Below are positions 9,195-24,700 of a stretch of 64,000 nucleotides of DNA, piece by piece. The stretch comes from Prunus persica. Its lineage: Eukaryota; Streptophyta; Magnoliopsida; Rosales; Rosaceae. The notes beneath the pieces were generated by a model. That model saw nothing but the letters and a program-made list of their open reading frames with translations. It was not told where the DNA came from and did no database searches. Both the position numbers and the translations under genes were made by a program. How positions within the stretch are numbered: the stretch's first letter is position 1; the number at the start of each line of letters is the position of its first letter. Where the stretch lies: NCBI RefSeq assembly GCF_000346465.2, contig NC_034012.1, positions 18,216,548 to 18,280,547 on the forward strand, written 5' to 3'.

Positions 9195-12100
9195 GTATAT
9201 GTGTTTTAAAGAGTTTCAAAACCCTACTTTCCTTCATGTTCTCAACCTTTTTCATTTCTATGTAGTTTGGTTTGTTGATTATTGTCTTGGATTTGCAGGA
9301 AACTTGCTTTGGCGTGCTTCGCCGAGAACTGGAGCACTCTCCCAACGAAGTTTCGCAAGTAATGCTAATTTTATTTTGTTATCTTTCCATTCCTACATCC
9401 ATTTGTAAATGCACACTTACATTGTACAAGCTCCAGCTCCCTGCATTTAGGTTATAATAATTTCTTTTATTGATCGTAATTATGTAGAGAAATGTTGATG
9501 AAAAAGAAGAGAAATATGAAGTCTTTAAGTTTTCGTACGAGTTTGTGAAAATAAAAAATCAGAGCTAGGATATAGGTTGGGTGGAGGTTTTTAGCTTTTG
9601 CTGGTTTTGGTTTTAATATAAAATCTAAACATCTCCGACGAAAAAGTAAAAAAAAAAAAAGAAAAAAAAAAATATATTCTTTTGCAAAACAAATAGGTCA
9701 GTTGATAATGTGTTCCGTTTACCACCAGAGATGAAAGAAGGGAAGAATTTAAACTTCTCATGTCTTCCACCATTTCCACTTATGAGAATGGAATGGAATG
9801 GAAAAGAAAAGAAAGAGTAGAGAGAACAGCTTGCTATTCCTTTTCCTGGAGAGAACTTCATATTTTCCGTTCAAATCCAACACAATTGTCTCCTTAATAT
9901 AGAAATTGGAGAAAGAATAACATACTCATAGATAGTTGTTGTTTTTGCATCATAAGTGCTTCTGCTGTTATACACATTAACTTTGTCTTTTGCTCCTGAC
10001 AGTTCCTTCTCCAGTGTGCCGAACAATTACCTCACAAAACTTCTCTTTATGGGACAGTGGTACGGTGTATAATTGCATTGGCACAATTTTCTAATTTTTC
10101 ATTTCTGCTGGTGTTTTTCCTTTCGTCGCTATAGCATGCAAATGCATGTACATAAATATTTACATTTGCAATGGGTTTTTTTTTTCTTCACTTAAGAATG
10201 GTTTGTTTGGCTTCCTCATTATGTATACATATGCATAAATGTTTCTTTAGTAGTAAACATGTTAAATTTAAAAGATAAACTTTTTCTTAGACAACAAGTT
10301 TGAACTTTGAATGTTATTAAATAAGCCTTGAGACTGACTTTGACTAAATTAGAAGGTTCCATTTCTGATTACATGAGGATCCACATATATAGTCACTCTT
10401 AAGTATTTATCTAGGGCACCATAAGGGTTCTACGCAGTTGTCAGATCATTAACTATATTAGCACAATCACATTGTTAGCATAAACTACAGAAACAAAGCA
10501 TACAGAAGAGTGCTTTGGACTTTGGTGATGCAATGTTTGGAATTACTGGTTGCTGAAGAACAACTTTACTATTAGTTCTTGAATCAGCCATCATTAATTT
10601 GGAAATGTAGGGGTTTAAAAAAAAATACATTTTGAAGAAATTTTTGATTAATTGCATTGTATTCAGTGATCCTTTTGACTAAAAGGAAAGGTTAATAATA
10701 ACATGTGGATGCACAAATCTAAATGAAGGGTTTTAGCTCCACCGGAGTGTTCTTCGTTGCGTGGTGCATGTTGCACCATACATGGTGGATTCCTATACTG
10801 TGAAAATACAACAAAAAATCGAAGAGAATACAACAAAAACTGCAGTGCGCACTGGTTTCATGTAATGTATATTAGGAGTGTCCTATTCTGTACCACATGT
10901 GTATGGTAAGTTGTAATTTCTATTATTAGTTATCCCAGAGTCTACTGTCTGCATGTCTATAAAACATATAACTTACAATATGCGTGTTCTTGTATTTGTT
11001 TTTCTTCTAATTTCTTGAGCTATAGTTGTTTCTTAAAATAACCATTTACAATATGCTTGTTCTTGTATTTTTTTTTCTTCTAATTTCTTGAGCTATAGTT
11101 GTTTCTTAAAATAACCATCTGTTTAGTTTAATGCCTCAGGTTCTTTATTCAGTCACTCACTCTCTCTCACTCTCTCTCACTCTCTCTCCCCCCTTCCAGA
11201 TTGGCCTGTTAAACTTGGAGAATGAGGAATTTGTTAGGAAAGTAGTGGAGAACACTCAAAGTAATTTTCAGGTGAGTGAGTTCATGGTTAAAATGATCTG
11301 CATATATGTTTCCTTATAATAATTTTATCTCTGGTGTTTCAGAAATTTACCAAATATTGCTTGGTTTTAATGATCGATCTTTGACCTGACATATGTAATA
11401 TTACATCTATTTTCTTTAATTGACGCTGTACATCATAGAATGCATACCTTGCATATTTTTCCTGTGCTGTTTTGTCTTCATTTTTCTTTTATTATTGCTG
11501 CTGCTATTGTTGATGATTAGAGAATGCTTGAATCTTCTGTCTGTGAAAGGACTGCCAAAAGAGTTTAATTACTTTGAGTTTGGATTTGTCTTTGACTGTG
11601 ATAAAAAAAGAAGAAGGGGTCAAGCCTGCCACTGTTAGATTAAATGGAAGTGCCCTCTTAGTTGATGACTGTGATCTTGAATTAACCTGAGTTTGCATCA
11701 TACATTTTCTGTAATCTAATAACATATACCTGGAAATAAGAACATGATATGTTCTGTAGGACAGTACCTCTATAACCTTCTGAAGAGACAGGAGTCCAAA
11801 CCGGGTGGATGAATCATGACCCGTGTATCAGAGTGTGATTAACAATGGCATGAGTATTAGTTTGGATTATTTCTCATGGAAAGGTCAATACTCGTGATAT
11901 GGTTTAGAAGAGAAGATCTTTGTTTGCCGTTCTGTCCTTTGATGTACTATGTGTAAAATTCAGGGGGAATGTGTGCATAACTTAGTTTTGCATTGCCCAG
12001 TAGTTCCAGTATTGTGTTCTGCCTCTTCTTTGCGAGAGAGGCACGAGGTTTTGGGTGCTGGGAAGAGGGGTGATGTGGAGTGATGGCTGCATTTTGGGTA

Positions 12101-15100
12101 GTTTGACAGATCTATGGGTGAAGACTGAGGCAGGTAGTGTTATTGGATATAGTTCGTTTTTGTGCATCTTTACGGGATTTTATTCATACTGAATTTTGGG
12201 AAATTTGGTTCTTTGCAATCTTTTCAGACTGGAAAGCTGCTTTTGTTTAGGAATTATAGCTGTGATTGTATTATTTGTTTTCATCGTGTGATACTTATAT
12301 GCTCCGTCCTTAGGGGATATCTTATCCTCCAAGGTTTGTAATAATGCAATTTGAGCTGCCGATTTATGTTGGTTCCTTATTTATAAACAAAAGGAAAGAG
12401 ATAAGATCGAGTGAATTGAAATAGTGGGATAAAACAAGTGAACATCTTGTCCTATTAAGTTGTACTTTGGTTTCTTATTGAAAAGAGAGATACGAATTAG
12501 TCGATTGCAATAGTGGGGTTTGAGCTGCCCATTTACTGATTAGGTTAATGAGATTATTTTATTTGTGTATGATGCTATATTTGAAAATAAAAAACTGTTA
12601 GATGGTTATTTTCATCTTCTTTTGATGTATCCTTCATTGTTTTTATTGATGAATTTTTTAAAAACGATCTCATCTTTTTTGTTCTTTGTGTTTGATTTCC
12701 AGGATGCCTTAGATTCTGGAAATTGCAACAGGATTCGTCTTTTGATGAGGTTCCTGACTGTTATGGTATGTATCATGTTGCTACTGGTCTCTGATATGAA
12801 ATTCAGGAAGAGATTGAGAGCACAAGAATAAAACCACATTTTATCTCATTTGTCATAGGCCTTAGTTCTTTCTTCACTTACTCGGGAAATCTTTCAATTG
12901 ATCGAAATGTGATGGTTGTCATTCATATGCTGTCAACTTAAACTTAGGATTTCTTTCCATGTTTGGTTCTTCATTTAGATACAATTGTATCTTGGCTGCA
13001 GTTTCTAGAAGTTCTTTATTAAAAAAAGGTGCGAAAGAAAACAATTTTTAAGTTATTGAGATCGTGAACAAGGTACATAATTCTAAAGCTTCATCTCCTA
13101 CTCCCTTTTGTTCTATTTTCTGTTTTCCATTGTTTTCGCTTCCGCTAAACTACCTAAATACTCCATTCACCCATATCCTACATCAATGAATAGAATAGGA
13201 CATATAAACGAAGTGTTAGCTTTTATATTTACCGATGATAAAATTGAACTTCTACCCAGGTTTATACTCAACAACAGCTATTTCTACTACCCACATTATT
13301 TTAACTGAAACACTATCATATCTTTCCCAATTATCTCCACCCATATTAAGTTTTGGTTTTCCCCTCCTCCAAGTACCACTTGATAATTTTTGCTCTTTAG
13401 AATCTCTTCCCCCTACTACCACTTTTCCTCATCCTGAATGGCTATTCTCAATTCATCCTTCTGCCAAGGTATGATGTTCTCTTGGCAGACATAGGTGGCC
13501 AAATTGTGATTTGGACTTTACATCCTGACAAAAATCAACCTGATCAATATTTCAGATTCAGAGTCTGGCAAGAGAACATTTCTTTATATATATATATATA
13601 TAATCTCTTTATGTATATATACACATGTATTCCTGCATGAGTGCCGTACTAAAGATATAATGTTTTCCTTTATGGTAACTTTCTTCTTGATCTATAGATG
13701 TGCAGTAAAGTTATCCATCCCAGTTCTCTGGTGGTTGTCTTTGAGACATTATTATCATCAGCTGCAACAACAGTTGATGAGGAGAAAGGGAATCCCTCCT
13801 GGCAATCGAGAGCTGACTTTTATGTAACATGTATTTTATCATGTCTCCCTTGGGGAGGAGCAGAACTCACTGAGGTACTGTTATAATGGTGCTTGATTAA
13901 CAGAAAAAAAGTTGCTCTTAGGTAGCATGTTGCCAATGTATTTCTCACAATACAAAGCTTATGTGACTCCATTTAATTTTTAATTTTCGAAATATTCCTA
14001 TATTTTATGTCTGCTTATGGACCTCATAAATTGTTAAGGTTTTGGTCCGTAGCTAAAAGTATGATTTATTGAGAACTTATTAAAGATATAATTTGGTGCC
14101 TTCTTACTATACATTTTTATTGTAAAATACTCTAATAGAAAGTTATTTTGAGCATTAAAAAGTACAGTAAATATTTACGAATTCTTCTCCCTCTCTCTGT
14201 TTTTTTTTCCTTTTGGTCTGTCTGTCTGTCTGTCTGTATCTCTCTCCCTCAGTTGGCCATAACAGAAACGATAAAAAAGTTGAGTCTTTACAAATTATGT
14301 GTCTTATTTTCATTCCAGCCATGAACTTTTAAAATGGAATAATTGACTGTGTTCTTAAGTGGTGTCTCTGTGATGTTTTGTGCTCCATCTGAACCTGAAA
14401 AGTTGATTTTTTTATTCTGGCACGTAAGGTTATTCACTGTCACATGTTGTAGCTATGTCAGAGGGCTTTCTGTTTCTCAAGCACATCTGACACAGTGGCC
14501 CTTTAGTCATGGTCAAGCTTCATAGGTGGCAAGGCCATAGTTGTTTTACTCTTTGGTTCAACATTAGGCTTGCATTTTCTATTGTCCGTTTCATTATTAA
14601 TTTAAATATATCAATCATGATTTGTTATTGTCTCTCTGCAGCAAGTCCCTGAGGAAATTGAGAGAGTTATGGTTGGTGTTGAAGCTTATTTGAGCATAAG
14701 AAAGCGTGTTTCTGACACCGGGTTGTCTGCTTTTGAGGATGATGATGAGAACGTGAGAGAACCTAATGATAAGGTATAGCTTATTAAATTTGACATCATA
14801 TTCCCTTTTCTCTGTAAACTTAAAATATCATTTGGTGATTCATTTTTGAATGTATCCCAGTATCCTAGAAAATGTTGGCCTTTTAGTTTCTTAGCTTCTG
14901 GTCTGCAGGAATGGACTGTGATTTGCACTCTCTGAAGTTGAAATTGTGTTAGAGATGGCCTAGTGATGCTTGTGTGGAACTTCCCTTTTAATCTATTTTG
15001 TATTCCTTTCATCAAAAGGATATTAGTAACATGTTTCCGTTTTGCCATCCTGTTTGAACTTTATTAATCGTTGTTTTGCATTATTGATCTTCAGTATTGA

Positions 15101-15624
15101 AGATCATTTATTTGAGTAATTTTTTGCTAATGAGTTGTTATTAACGTATTTCTTTTTAATTTTCTGTATGTTAATTGAACCTTCACTACATATGTTTCAT
15201 TTTGATTCTTCTAATATCTAAACCTTATGATTCCTTGTGTTCTCCATATTTCTAGTTTTCTCGGTAAGTGACTTTTTAGAAGTGTCCATCAATGCTATGT
15301 CATCCAAATAACATACACCATGAGATTTCTTCAGGCTTACAACTTACTGTAAGCTGATACGGACTTAGAATCCCTCCACATGCATCAAACTCTAGTTTTG
15401 TTATTATTTATTTCAAATAACTTTATTATAATTAATTGGAACTCATTTTCTTTGTAGGGCCCACTTAAAGTATATTCTTGATCCTCTATCATAGGCTTTG
15501 TTTTCTAAGTTATTGAATATCATATCCTTCATTAATTTTCTTTGTTATATGACCTTTTCCCATACTTTCATAACGCAACTCATCAAATTAATTCCTCTAT
15601 AATTTCCACATTTGGTCACACACA

Positions 15625-15702
<78 letters not shown>

Positions 15703-18700
15703 TAAATTGGTACTATGTTCCCTTTCCTTCACTCATTCGGCATTGTACCTTGAATTAAAATTTTATTAAAATTTTTGTTTGCCACTCAAATCTTACATTT
15801 CCAAGAGTTCTCCACGCCACTATAGCTATTTTATGTGGTCCTTGAACTTTAATTTTCCTTGTCTTTCAATACATTTAACATGCTCCATATTGCTAGTCAA
15901 CCTGTCTCTTTTTCATTTTTTTACCATGTAATGTAATTTTATCCTAATCGCTCTTTTCTTAATCTTTTCTGGTAGGATTTCTTGGAAGATTTGTGGGGCC
16001 GAATACAAGTTTTATCTAGCAATGGATGGAAACTTGATAGTGGTAATGATCAAATTTCCCACAAATTTCATTTAAAGTAAAACTTCATTGTTTGATCAAC
16101 ATTTGTTTTTATCTTATGTTTTCTCATGATTTTTATTTCACTGTTTGATCAAATTCTATGTTATCACTTGGTAGTTCCGAGACCTCACCTTTCATTTGAA
16201 GCACAGCTAGTTGCTGGAAAGTCGCATGAGTTTGGACCCATCAGCTGTCCTGACCAACCTGATCTGCCTTCAACAATTTCTAGTATAACGTGTGGTAAAC
16301 AAAAGCATGATGCAGAGTTAATATATCCTCAAAGGATACGAAGGCTGAATATATTTCCTGCAAGTAAAACTGAGGTACTTTGCAATCTAAGAACTTAATT
16401 CTCTTATGTGTAAACCAGTATTTTCAAATGCATGCAAGTAAAAGAAATTTCTTCTTGCAATAGCTCTTGGATGATTTATAGTATAATGCTCATGTTCAAA
16501 CTATTGAGTGTTTCTAAAACTATTTTGTAATCCATTTACATGATGCATACTTGAAGAAATTTGTTCCTAGTGTTTATTACCATTCTTAGATCTGTTTAAT
16601 ATGTAGTCTAATTATCTGAAGAAGTTTTTAAATAGTGGCACGGTTTAGATAAGGGCATGTATGACAACAGAGCTGAGAAGTTGGTGGCATCTGGTACTGT
16701 TACAGTTTGCTAGAGTTCCTGACTTTAATATAAGTTTTAAATGGAAATACTATCTGACATAATTGTCATTTCTACGTTATTATTTATTTGACCGACTTGG
16801 AGTTACTAACTTATATGATATCCACTGCATTCTTGTGTTTCTGCTTCTTTAAGTGTACTCTTGAAATTAATCGTGACTTACTTCTCGTTATAATTTTGCA
16901 TAGAATTTTAATTTGGTGATTGACTGTCACCGAAATTTTTTCTTTTAGTTATTGATGTTCATGAAAGTCTCTCGCTTTTCATTTATGACGACAGGACCTG
17001 CAACCCATGGATCGCTTCATTGTGGAAGAGTATCTGCTAGATGTCCTTTTTTTCTTAAATGGCTGGTTTGTACCTCTCAATGACTTAATAAAAAACATGA
17101 CTAAATTTTCTTTAGCTTGCTCACTTGAATTCGTTTGTTAACTTTATGATTTGTAGTATCACTGTGTTCTGCCCTCTCTTTTTTTTTGCTTTTATTTTTT
17201 GGGCCTTTTAAAGAGATGCTGTTGGTTGAGATGGAGCTTATTTTTTAATTAGTGGTCTTGTGTTTTCATATTTTCAAAAGGGATGTATCATCTATAGTAT
17301 AGCCAACTTGTATGATGGCTAACTGCTAAATATATGCATTTCATGGAAAGGAAGCACTTTGTCTTAAAATGATAGATAATTTAGTTCATAGTGTAGGACA
17401 TGAAATAATGGGATCCATCATCTATTGCGATAGCCAAATTGTATGATGGCTAACCGCTTAATTTATGCAATTTGTGTATACTATTCAGAGCCATTGATAT
17501 AATTTTTATGCGGCATTATAAAATTAATGTATGCACGTGTAGTGAGTAGAGGTTGTGGTTTTTATATTCTGTTGCAGGCTTGCTGCTATGTATTTGTTCG
17601 TCATTACTGTTTGTTAACCTGAACAAATTACATTGTTGCTTTTAGTCCATATCCTGCCAGTGGTAGCAAGGCATTGACTGGGTGCAAAGAAGCATAATTT
17701 GTGCGTTCCATGTTAGTAATTTTAGTTAGAAGATTTTCTGGAAGGGTTGGGTTTGTTTTCTTGCCTATTTCAGACATTGAAACTAACTGGACGGATGCAC
17801 AAGAACAAGCAGATTTGTTTTGGAAATGCTCTTAATCATACTTGTTTATTAGATATTGTACTCAAACGTTTATCACAATTTTTTTGCTTCTCTAGGAAAC
17901 ATACTAATACATCTGGTAGTAATTTTACTTGGTGTTATCTTACCATTTTTGTATTTATTAATGTGTGTACAGGTGACTGGTATTAAAACTCTGTAGTTTT
18001 ACTGTAGTTTTACTTTTGGATTACTTGTACTTAGGGTTCTTTATTTATTTATTTATTGTTTGACATTTTGGCTTAATATTTATTCTATTTGTTTCTTCCT
18101 TCATGCAAAGCTAGTCGAAAGGAATGCGCTTCATACATGGCTGGCCTACCTGTACCCTTTCGATACGAGTATCTTATGGCAGAGACAATTTTCTCTCAGG
18201 TAAGATATATTACCCTTTGCATGTGTTTCCGTGCTGATATATATTTTTTTGTTTTTTTGTTTTTTTCTGAATGGAAACGGTCCTCGACTAAACAACAAGA
18301 GCAAACACTACTTAATCAAAAGCAGGAAACTAGAAACAAGAAGAAAACCACTGAAGCTACACCACCCTAAAAAAAGCTAGAAAAAGCATCTAAGTAAACT
18401 TATCGTAAGACAGCTCATATCTCTCGAGATAATATGATAATGGTAATTCTTAAAATGTTCAGTGACAGATGCCCAAAAAGAGGGCCAAAATTTTACTCTA
18501 TTCCAGAGTTCTTCATAAGTTACTCCATCATACTCTTGAAAAATTCTGCTGTTGCGTTCCATCCATAAATTCCAGAACATAGCATGAACAAGACAGTCCC
18601 ATAAAGTTTGAGCTCTCTTTCCCCTTCCCAAAACTGTCAGTTTAATGCTAAGAAGCTGAAGACAGCCCTTAGGGATTACCCAGGTAACTCCAAGTTCACT

Positions 18701-21700
18701 TAACAATTTCCACCATGGACTTAATGAGTATGGGCAGTGAATAAATAAATGATCAATGGTCTCTGCACACGACTAGCACAGCACACACCAGTGAGGAGAT
18801 AGGCACATCATCGGGTTCCTCCTTTGAATACGGTCGCATGTGTTAACTTTCCCAATCGCAATCAGCCACATAAGGAACTTGACTTTCGGGGGAGTCTTTG
18901 CCTTCCAAACTGAGGCAAAAGGGGGGAAAACATCTGTATTGCTGTTAGCCGAAATAAAAGCTCTGAAAGATTTGTACGAAAACAAACCATGATCCTCCAG
19001 CTCCCAAATTCTTTTGTCTGCTTTCGTGTAATTTAGATGTATCACCCTTAGAACGTCCATGAGTAATACCACTTCCGTGATCTCCGCCTCTGTCAAATTC
19101 CTTCTGAAACCAAAATCCCAATTGGAAGGAGTCGCGGCATCGATAACAAAATCTACAATGCACTTTTCCTTTTTCCTAGACAGGGAAAACAATCTAGGAA
19201 ATAATTCCCGCAATAACCCTTCCTTCAACCACTGATCCTCCCAGAATCTAACCTTAACTCCATTTCCAACTGAAAATCGGCAGCACTGAAGAAACGTATT
19301 GTACCCCTTTGAAATATCTCGCCAAGGATTTCTGCAAGAACCGGTGACTGTCAATTTAGAATCCCAGTCATTGGAATCAAGTCCATATTTGCTCTTAATT
19401 ACTTTATGCCACATAGCGTTGGTTTCAATTGGAAATCTCCACAACCATTTTGCCCTTAAGGCTTCGTTTTTTTCTCTCAAGGATCCGATTCCAATCCCTC
19501 CTACTTCTTTATTTCTGGACACCCTCTCCCAATTCACAAGGTGAGCTTTCCTAACTTCCTCTACTCCTTCCAATAAGAAGTTGCGCATCAGTAATTCCAC
19601 CTTGGCAGCAATACTGGCGGGCATCTTGAAGAGAGATAAGTAAAAAGAAGGGATGTTACTTAACACTGCTTGGATGTTACTGAAGATGATTCGTTGTCGT
19701 CCACGAAAAAAATAGTGTCATCTGCGAACTGGAGATGAGAAACAGTGCTGATTTTATCATGAGTTGTTTTTTTCCCTCTTTCAAATTATACTTTATCCAA
19801 GTGTGTAATTACCTGTATAGTTTATTGATAGTATGAGTTTCACAGTGTATGGGTAGTTTTTGGGTTAGTCATGAGTCAGGAGTTCAATATGCTGTATGAT
19901 TGGAGTTGTTTCTTCTGTTTGATCCATATGTTTTTTTCTACTGTTATAAGCAAGTAGTCCTTTGTAGGATAAATCTTCAAAGCTGCATACGGTTTGCCTA
20001 GGACTAGAAAAATAGGTTGTCTTTGTTTCGGTTTTAGTCCTACATGGATCATACTCGGATTTAAGCAAATGAATTCATTCGCTTAGAATTGGAGTTTTGA
20101 GAATAAGATTCAAATTAGAACTTTAGATCTGTTTTGCGTTTAATATACTTTTCATCAAATTAGAAAAGAAAGAGCACTTTTTTTCTTTTTTTATTCTTTG
20201 GGCAACAGAATTCCATAACTTCCACTGCACTGAGTCAATGCAAGTTTGATAGATTAAGATAGAATTATATGCATATTTTGCCTATTGGGATGCCAAATCG
20301 ACTTGAAACAAAATATGTCCATTCCCCTCCTCTTTGCAAGTTTAGAACTGATGCTCCTGGGAGATTGGCCCTTACTGCATGGTTGCTTTAGATTTTGAAT
20401 CTGTTCTTTTCTACATATTCTTTGACATTATTTCTTTTATGGACCTATTTCTTCCTTGATTACATCATGATAAACTTGTATAGTTTAACCTTTCTCATTG
20501 AAATCAAAATGATGCGTTTAATATTCTTGCAGTTACTCATGCTACCGCAACCTCCTTTCAGGCCAACGTATTACACACTAGTTATTATCGACCTCTGTAA
20601 GGTAATAATGTGGATGCTATTATTTTATCTAGTGTCTTGGTCCTTTTGTCTGAGTCAATGGAAGTAGATGTCAGTTTTATTGTGTCTGTAAAGCAGTCTG
20701 ACTTGAAGTTTAATTCTTAGGCTCTTCCTGGAGCCTTTCCTGCAGTAGTTGCTGGTGCTGTACGAGCTCTATTCGAGAAAATAGCTGATTTAGATATGGA
20801 ATGTCGAACGCGGCTCATCCTTTGGTTTTCCCACCACTTGTAAGTTCCACCATAAGCAGTACCACTAGCTTTTCCATGTGATGAATACTTCTCATTTCCC
20901 TATCACGTGCCATTTTGGGACCTTGCTCCTCTGTACATTCTCTTGTTGAAGTATATTACTTTAGCTGGAAAGCTGCTTGAAAGGTTACTGATGTCACCCT
21001 AGGTTATGTCTTAATTTATGGTTGTTCTATATGCATGTCTGGACCTTAGGCTACAGAAGCAGCCTCTCTTCTGTAAACTCCTGTCTCAGCTGAGGTGGGA
21101 TTGATCCTAGGTCCTCAAATTATCAAGGCCATTATTAGCTGAAGCAGCTGGTATCTTGTTTGAATTTTTCAGAGAAGTTATTACCAATATTTTTAGAAAA
21201 TATAGTGAAATTTTATTTTCTTGCATGATTTTTGTATTCAGTTTGGTGTATTTTCAAAATTGATTGGTTCACATTGATTTGCCTTCCTGACCATGCAGAT
21301 CAAACTTTCAGTTCATCTGGCCATGGGAAGAGTGGGCTTATGTCTTAGACCTGCCAAAATGGGCCCCACAACGTGTATTTGTTCAGGAGGTTCTGGAGAG
21401 AGAAGTTCGTTTATCCTACTGGGACAAAGTGAAGCAGGTACCAAGTCATTCGTAAGCCCAAGGATTGACCTTGACATAAACAAGCTCTTACTTTGATTGT
21501 TTTTCAGGATATTACATTTCCACATACGCTTCACATGGTTATAATTTTTCTAATTTAGTTTCTTATTTCTTTTTCTTTCAGAGCATTGAGAATGCCCCTG
21601 GCTTAGCAGAGTTGCTTCCTCCCAAGGGGGCACCAAATTTCAAATTCAGTGTTGAAGAAACCAGTGAAGGAAATGGACAACATGCACTTTCTGTTGACCT

Positions 21701-24700
21701 CAGAACCATGGTAAAAGGGAGGGCATCTGCCCGTGAAATGATCGTATGGATAGAGGAAAGTGTGTTTCCTGTTCATGGGATGGAAGGTACCCTCAATGTG
21801 GTTGTGCAAACTCTTCTCGACATTGGATCTAAAAGTTTCACTCATTTGATTACCGTATTGGAGAGATATGGTCAAGTCATTGCAAAACTATGTGGTGACC
21901 AGGATAAGCAGGTCATGCTGATAACTGAGATTGATTCTTATTGGAGGAACAATTCTCAAATGAGTGCTGTTGCAATAGATAGGATGATGGGCTACCGACT
22001 TTTATCTAATCTGGCCATTGTCAGATGGGTCTTTTCTCCAGCAAACATTGAGCAGTTTCATCTATCAGATCGTCCATGGGAGGTATGCCAACAACATTTC
22101 TATGGCATTAATCTTAAGCATGTCTTCTCTGCTGTTATAACTATTTGTGTTTTGAGCCCATGATGGAGTTTCCATGTACTTGGTGTTGCAAGGTCCTACT
22201 TTTCCTTATTGCTCAATATTTACAACATCAGAAAATAAATAAAAACAATATGAACAGGAACTTGAAAATGATGCGAATTCATACAATTGCTTCCACTATG
22301 AGAAAGTAAAAACAACTATCCACCTACACGTGCTCAAAAAAATGGAAATTGAAGCAAAAATGATAGCATTAAAATTTGGTCTGATTCGAAACCATCATGA
22401 CAAGATAGGAAATGCTAGATAATGCTACTTTCTAGTGGAAAATCTGGATGATTGTTAAAACCAGTAGACCTACCAAAATGGAAAAAGAAAAGAGATTTAA
22501 ACAGCAAAACTTTTGTAAGTTTGCTCTGGTTTCAACCTGCATTCTTATCTGCTCAAATTTTTTTCTGTGGTTGTAATTTTACTTTGCGTGAGATCTTCCT
22601 AATTTTAGAGCTTTCCAGATTCTTCCTTGTAAGATGTTGATGGGGTGGATTTTACAACTAATTATGCACACAGGAATGATTTCCCTTAATTCATGTAGTA
22701 TTCTAGCCTCGATGAATTGAAGAAATGATTAAGTCAACCAGATTGAAATCATACTCGATTAACTCTTAAGCGTCACCTTTCTTACCATCAATTTTGTATA
22801 ATTCTCTTTATTTTTGTACTACTAATGTAATCTCTAAGCATGCATCTTTTATCTTTTTTGATTGCTTATATATTTGTCTGCCCAACAGATTTTAAGAAAC
22901 ACAGTTAGCAAGACATATAACCGTGTATGTGATCTAAGGAAGGAGATTTTGTCTCTGAAAAAGAGTATTGTATCAGCTGAAGAAGCTGCAGCAACGGCAA
23001 AAGCAGAGTTAGTGGCTGCTGAATCAAAGCTTTCACTTATGGATGGTGAACCTGTTCTTGGGGAAAATCCTGTGAGGCTGAAGCGCTTGAAATCGTATGC
23101 TGAAAAGGCAAAGGAGGAGGAGTTGTCTGTACGTGAATCTTTAGAGGCTAAGGAGGCTCTTCTAGCTCGAGCCCTTGATGAATTTGAGGTAACGAATTTT
23201 TAAAAAGAAAAGGAAAGCAGTAAAACCTCTTTCCCCAATTTCATCTGTTGCAATACTTTTCGCACAATACATATAAAGTGGATATATTTTAGTCTTGTAG
23301 GTATATGTAATAATTCCCTTCTCTCTGAAAAACACTATCTTCCGAGAGGGAGCAAAATAGGTTGATTTTTTATGACTCTGGGCAGAAACTCAGGAGAGCT
23401 CTGGGAGAAAGTTAGATCATGTTCATCACATTGGCATCGAGCTCTAGAGTTTTCAGAGATTGTTCTTTTAGGCTTATTTGGTTAGATTGGATTGCAGCCA
23501 TTCGTTAATCCTTTCGGTCTAAAATACCATTCGAGGTTTTTCCTTGTTTGTGTTCTAGGGGTCTTTGTCTTCTGTTCTGCTCCTTCGTTTTTGCCATTGT
23601 TAGTGACTTAGGGGTCTAGGTTTTGGTTTCTGCTCTTTGCTTTTGTTCTTTCTTTCTTTTGTGGCTTTCTTTGCCGCTGTTGTATCTCTCTTCTTTTTAT
23701 ATAAATTTTGTTTCCTTTTCAAAAAAAAAAAAAAAAAGGTACGTTTTTGCAGACATACAACAGCTCACTGCCTACCCTTCCATGCAACCCCCCAACCCCC
23801 CAAACCCCCACCCCCGGAACAAGGATAGATTGATTCTATCTGCTTCGCTGAAATGACACCCATAAAATATGGCACTGTCATAACCATCCATCAAAGTTGT
23901 TTTTCTTGTGACAAATAAATATATCCCCAAACAAGGGTAGATTGATTTTATCTGCTTCATTGACTTGGCATCATGAAAATATGGCAATGATATAAATGCC
24001 GAACGAAGTTGTTTTTCTTGTTAGCAATAAAATTACATGCATTTCTCCTATAAACTAGAAATAAAAATACATAATAGTGCAGTAACGTATTTGCTAATTT
24101 TTTTTCCCAAACATTTTCTGGCATCGTTTGAAATACAATTCACTGCCTGGGAGTTTTGTGTGTTTTAGTTAATCAATTTTGGCTCTCACTTTGATTTAAA
24201 GTTCCTCATCTTTTTCTTGTACTAACCATGATTCTCATGTGCAGGCATTGTTCCTCTCCTTGTACAAAAACTTCCTGAATGTGTTGACAGAACGCCTGCC
24301 AAGTGCATCCACATGTGTTACATTGCAGGGATTGAAGTCAATTCATGCAGATTCTATGGCAGTCGACGTTGAAGAATCGTCGGCAATGGAGGTAGACGAT
24401 GAGAATGGAAGACCTAAGAAAAGGTACCTTTTTCCCTTCAATAAAAAAGGTAGAAAATCCTATATTACATATAAGTAAAAGGAATGTTGACTAGAAGGTT
24501 AGAGGAGATGAAGGATCTTGTTTGGGAGGGGAGAGATTATGGGATTATTGGAAACTCATTGAAAAGGAGAAACTGTTGTCAAGAAGATGGTTGTCGGGTC
24601 CCTCAAGAGCAAGATTACTTGTGTTACTGTAAATACGGCATGGATTTGAATGGGCCAGACTCCTTGATTGTAGAGAGAGGTTCTTTTTATTCTTGGAGAT

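Noticed and set aside
8951..9408. Several overlapping short open frames around the CT repeat
   Set aside because: They are produced by the CT microsatellite and the first CBP80 exons read in wrong frames.
14686..15048. A 120-codon minus-strand open frame
   Set aside because: It is antisense to CBP80 exon 7 and an intron, with no recognised motif.
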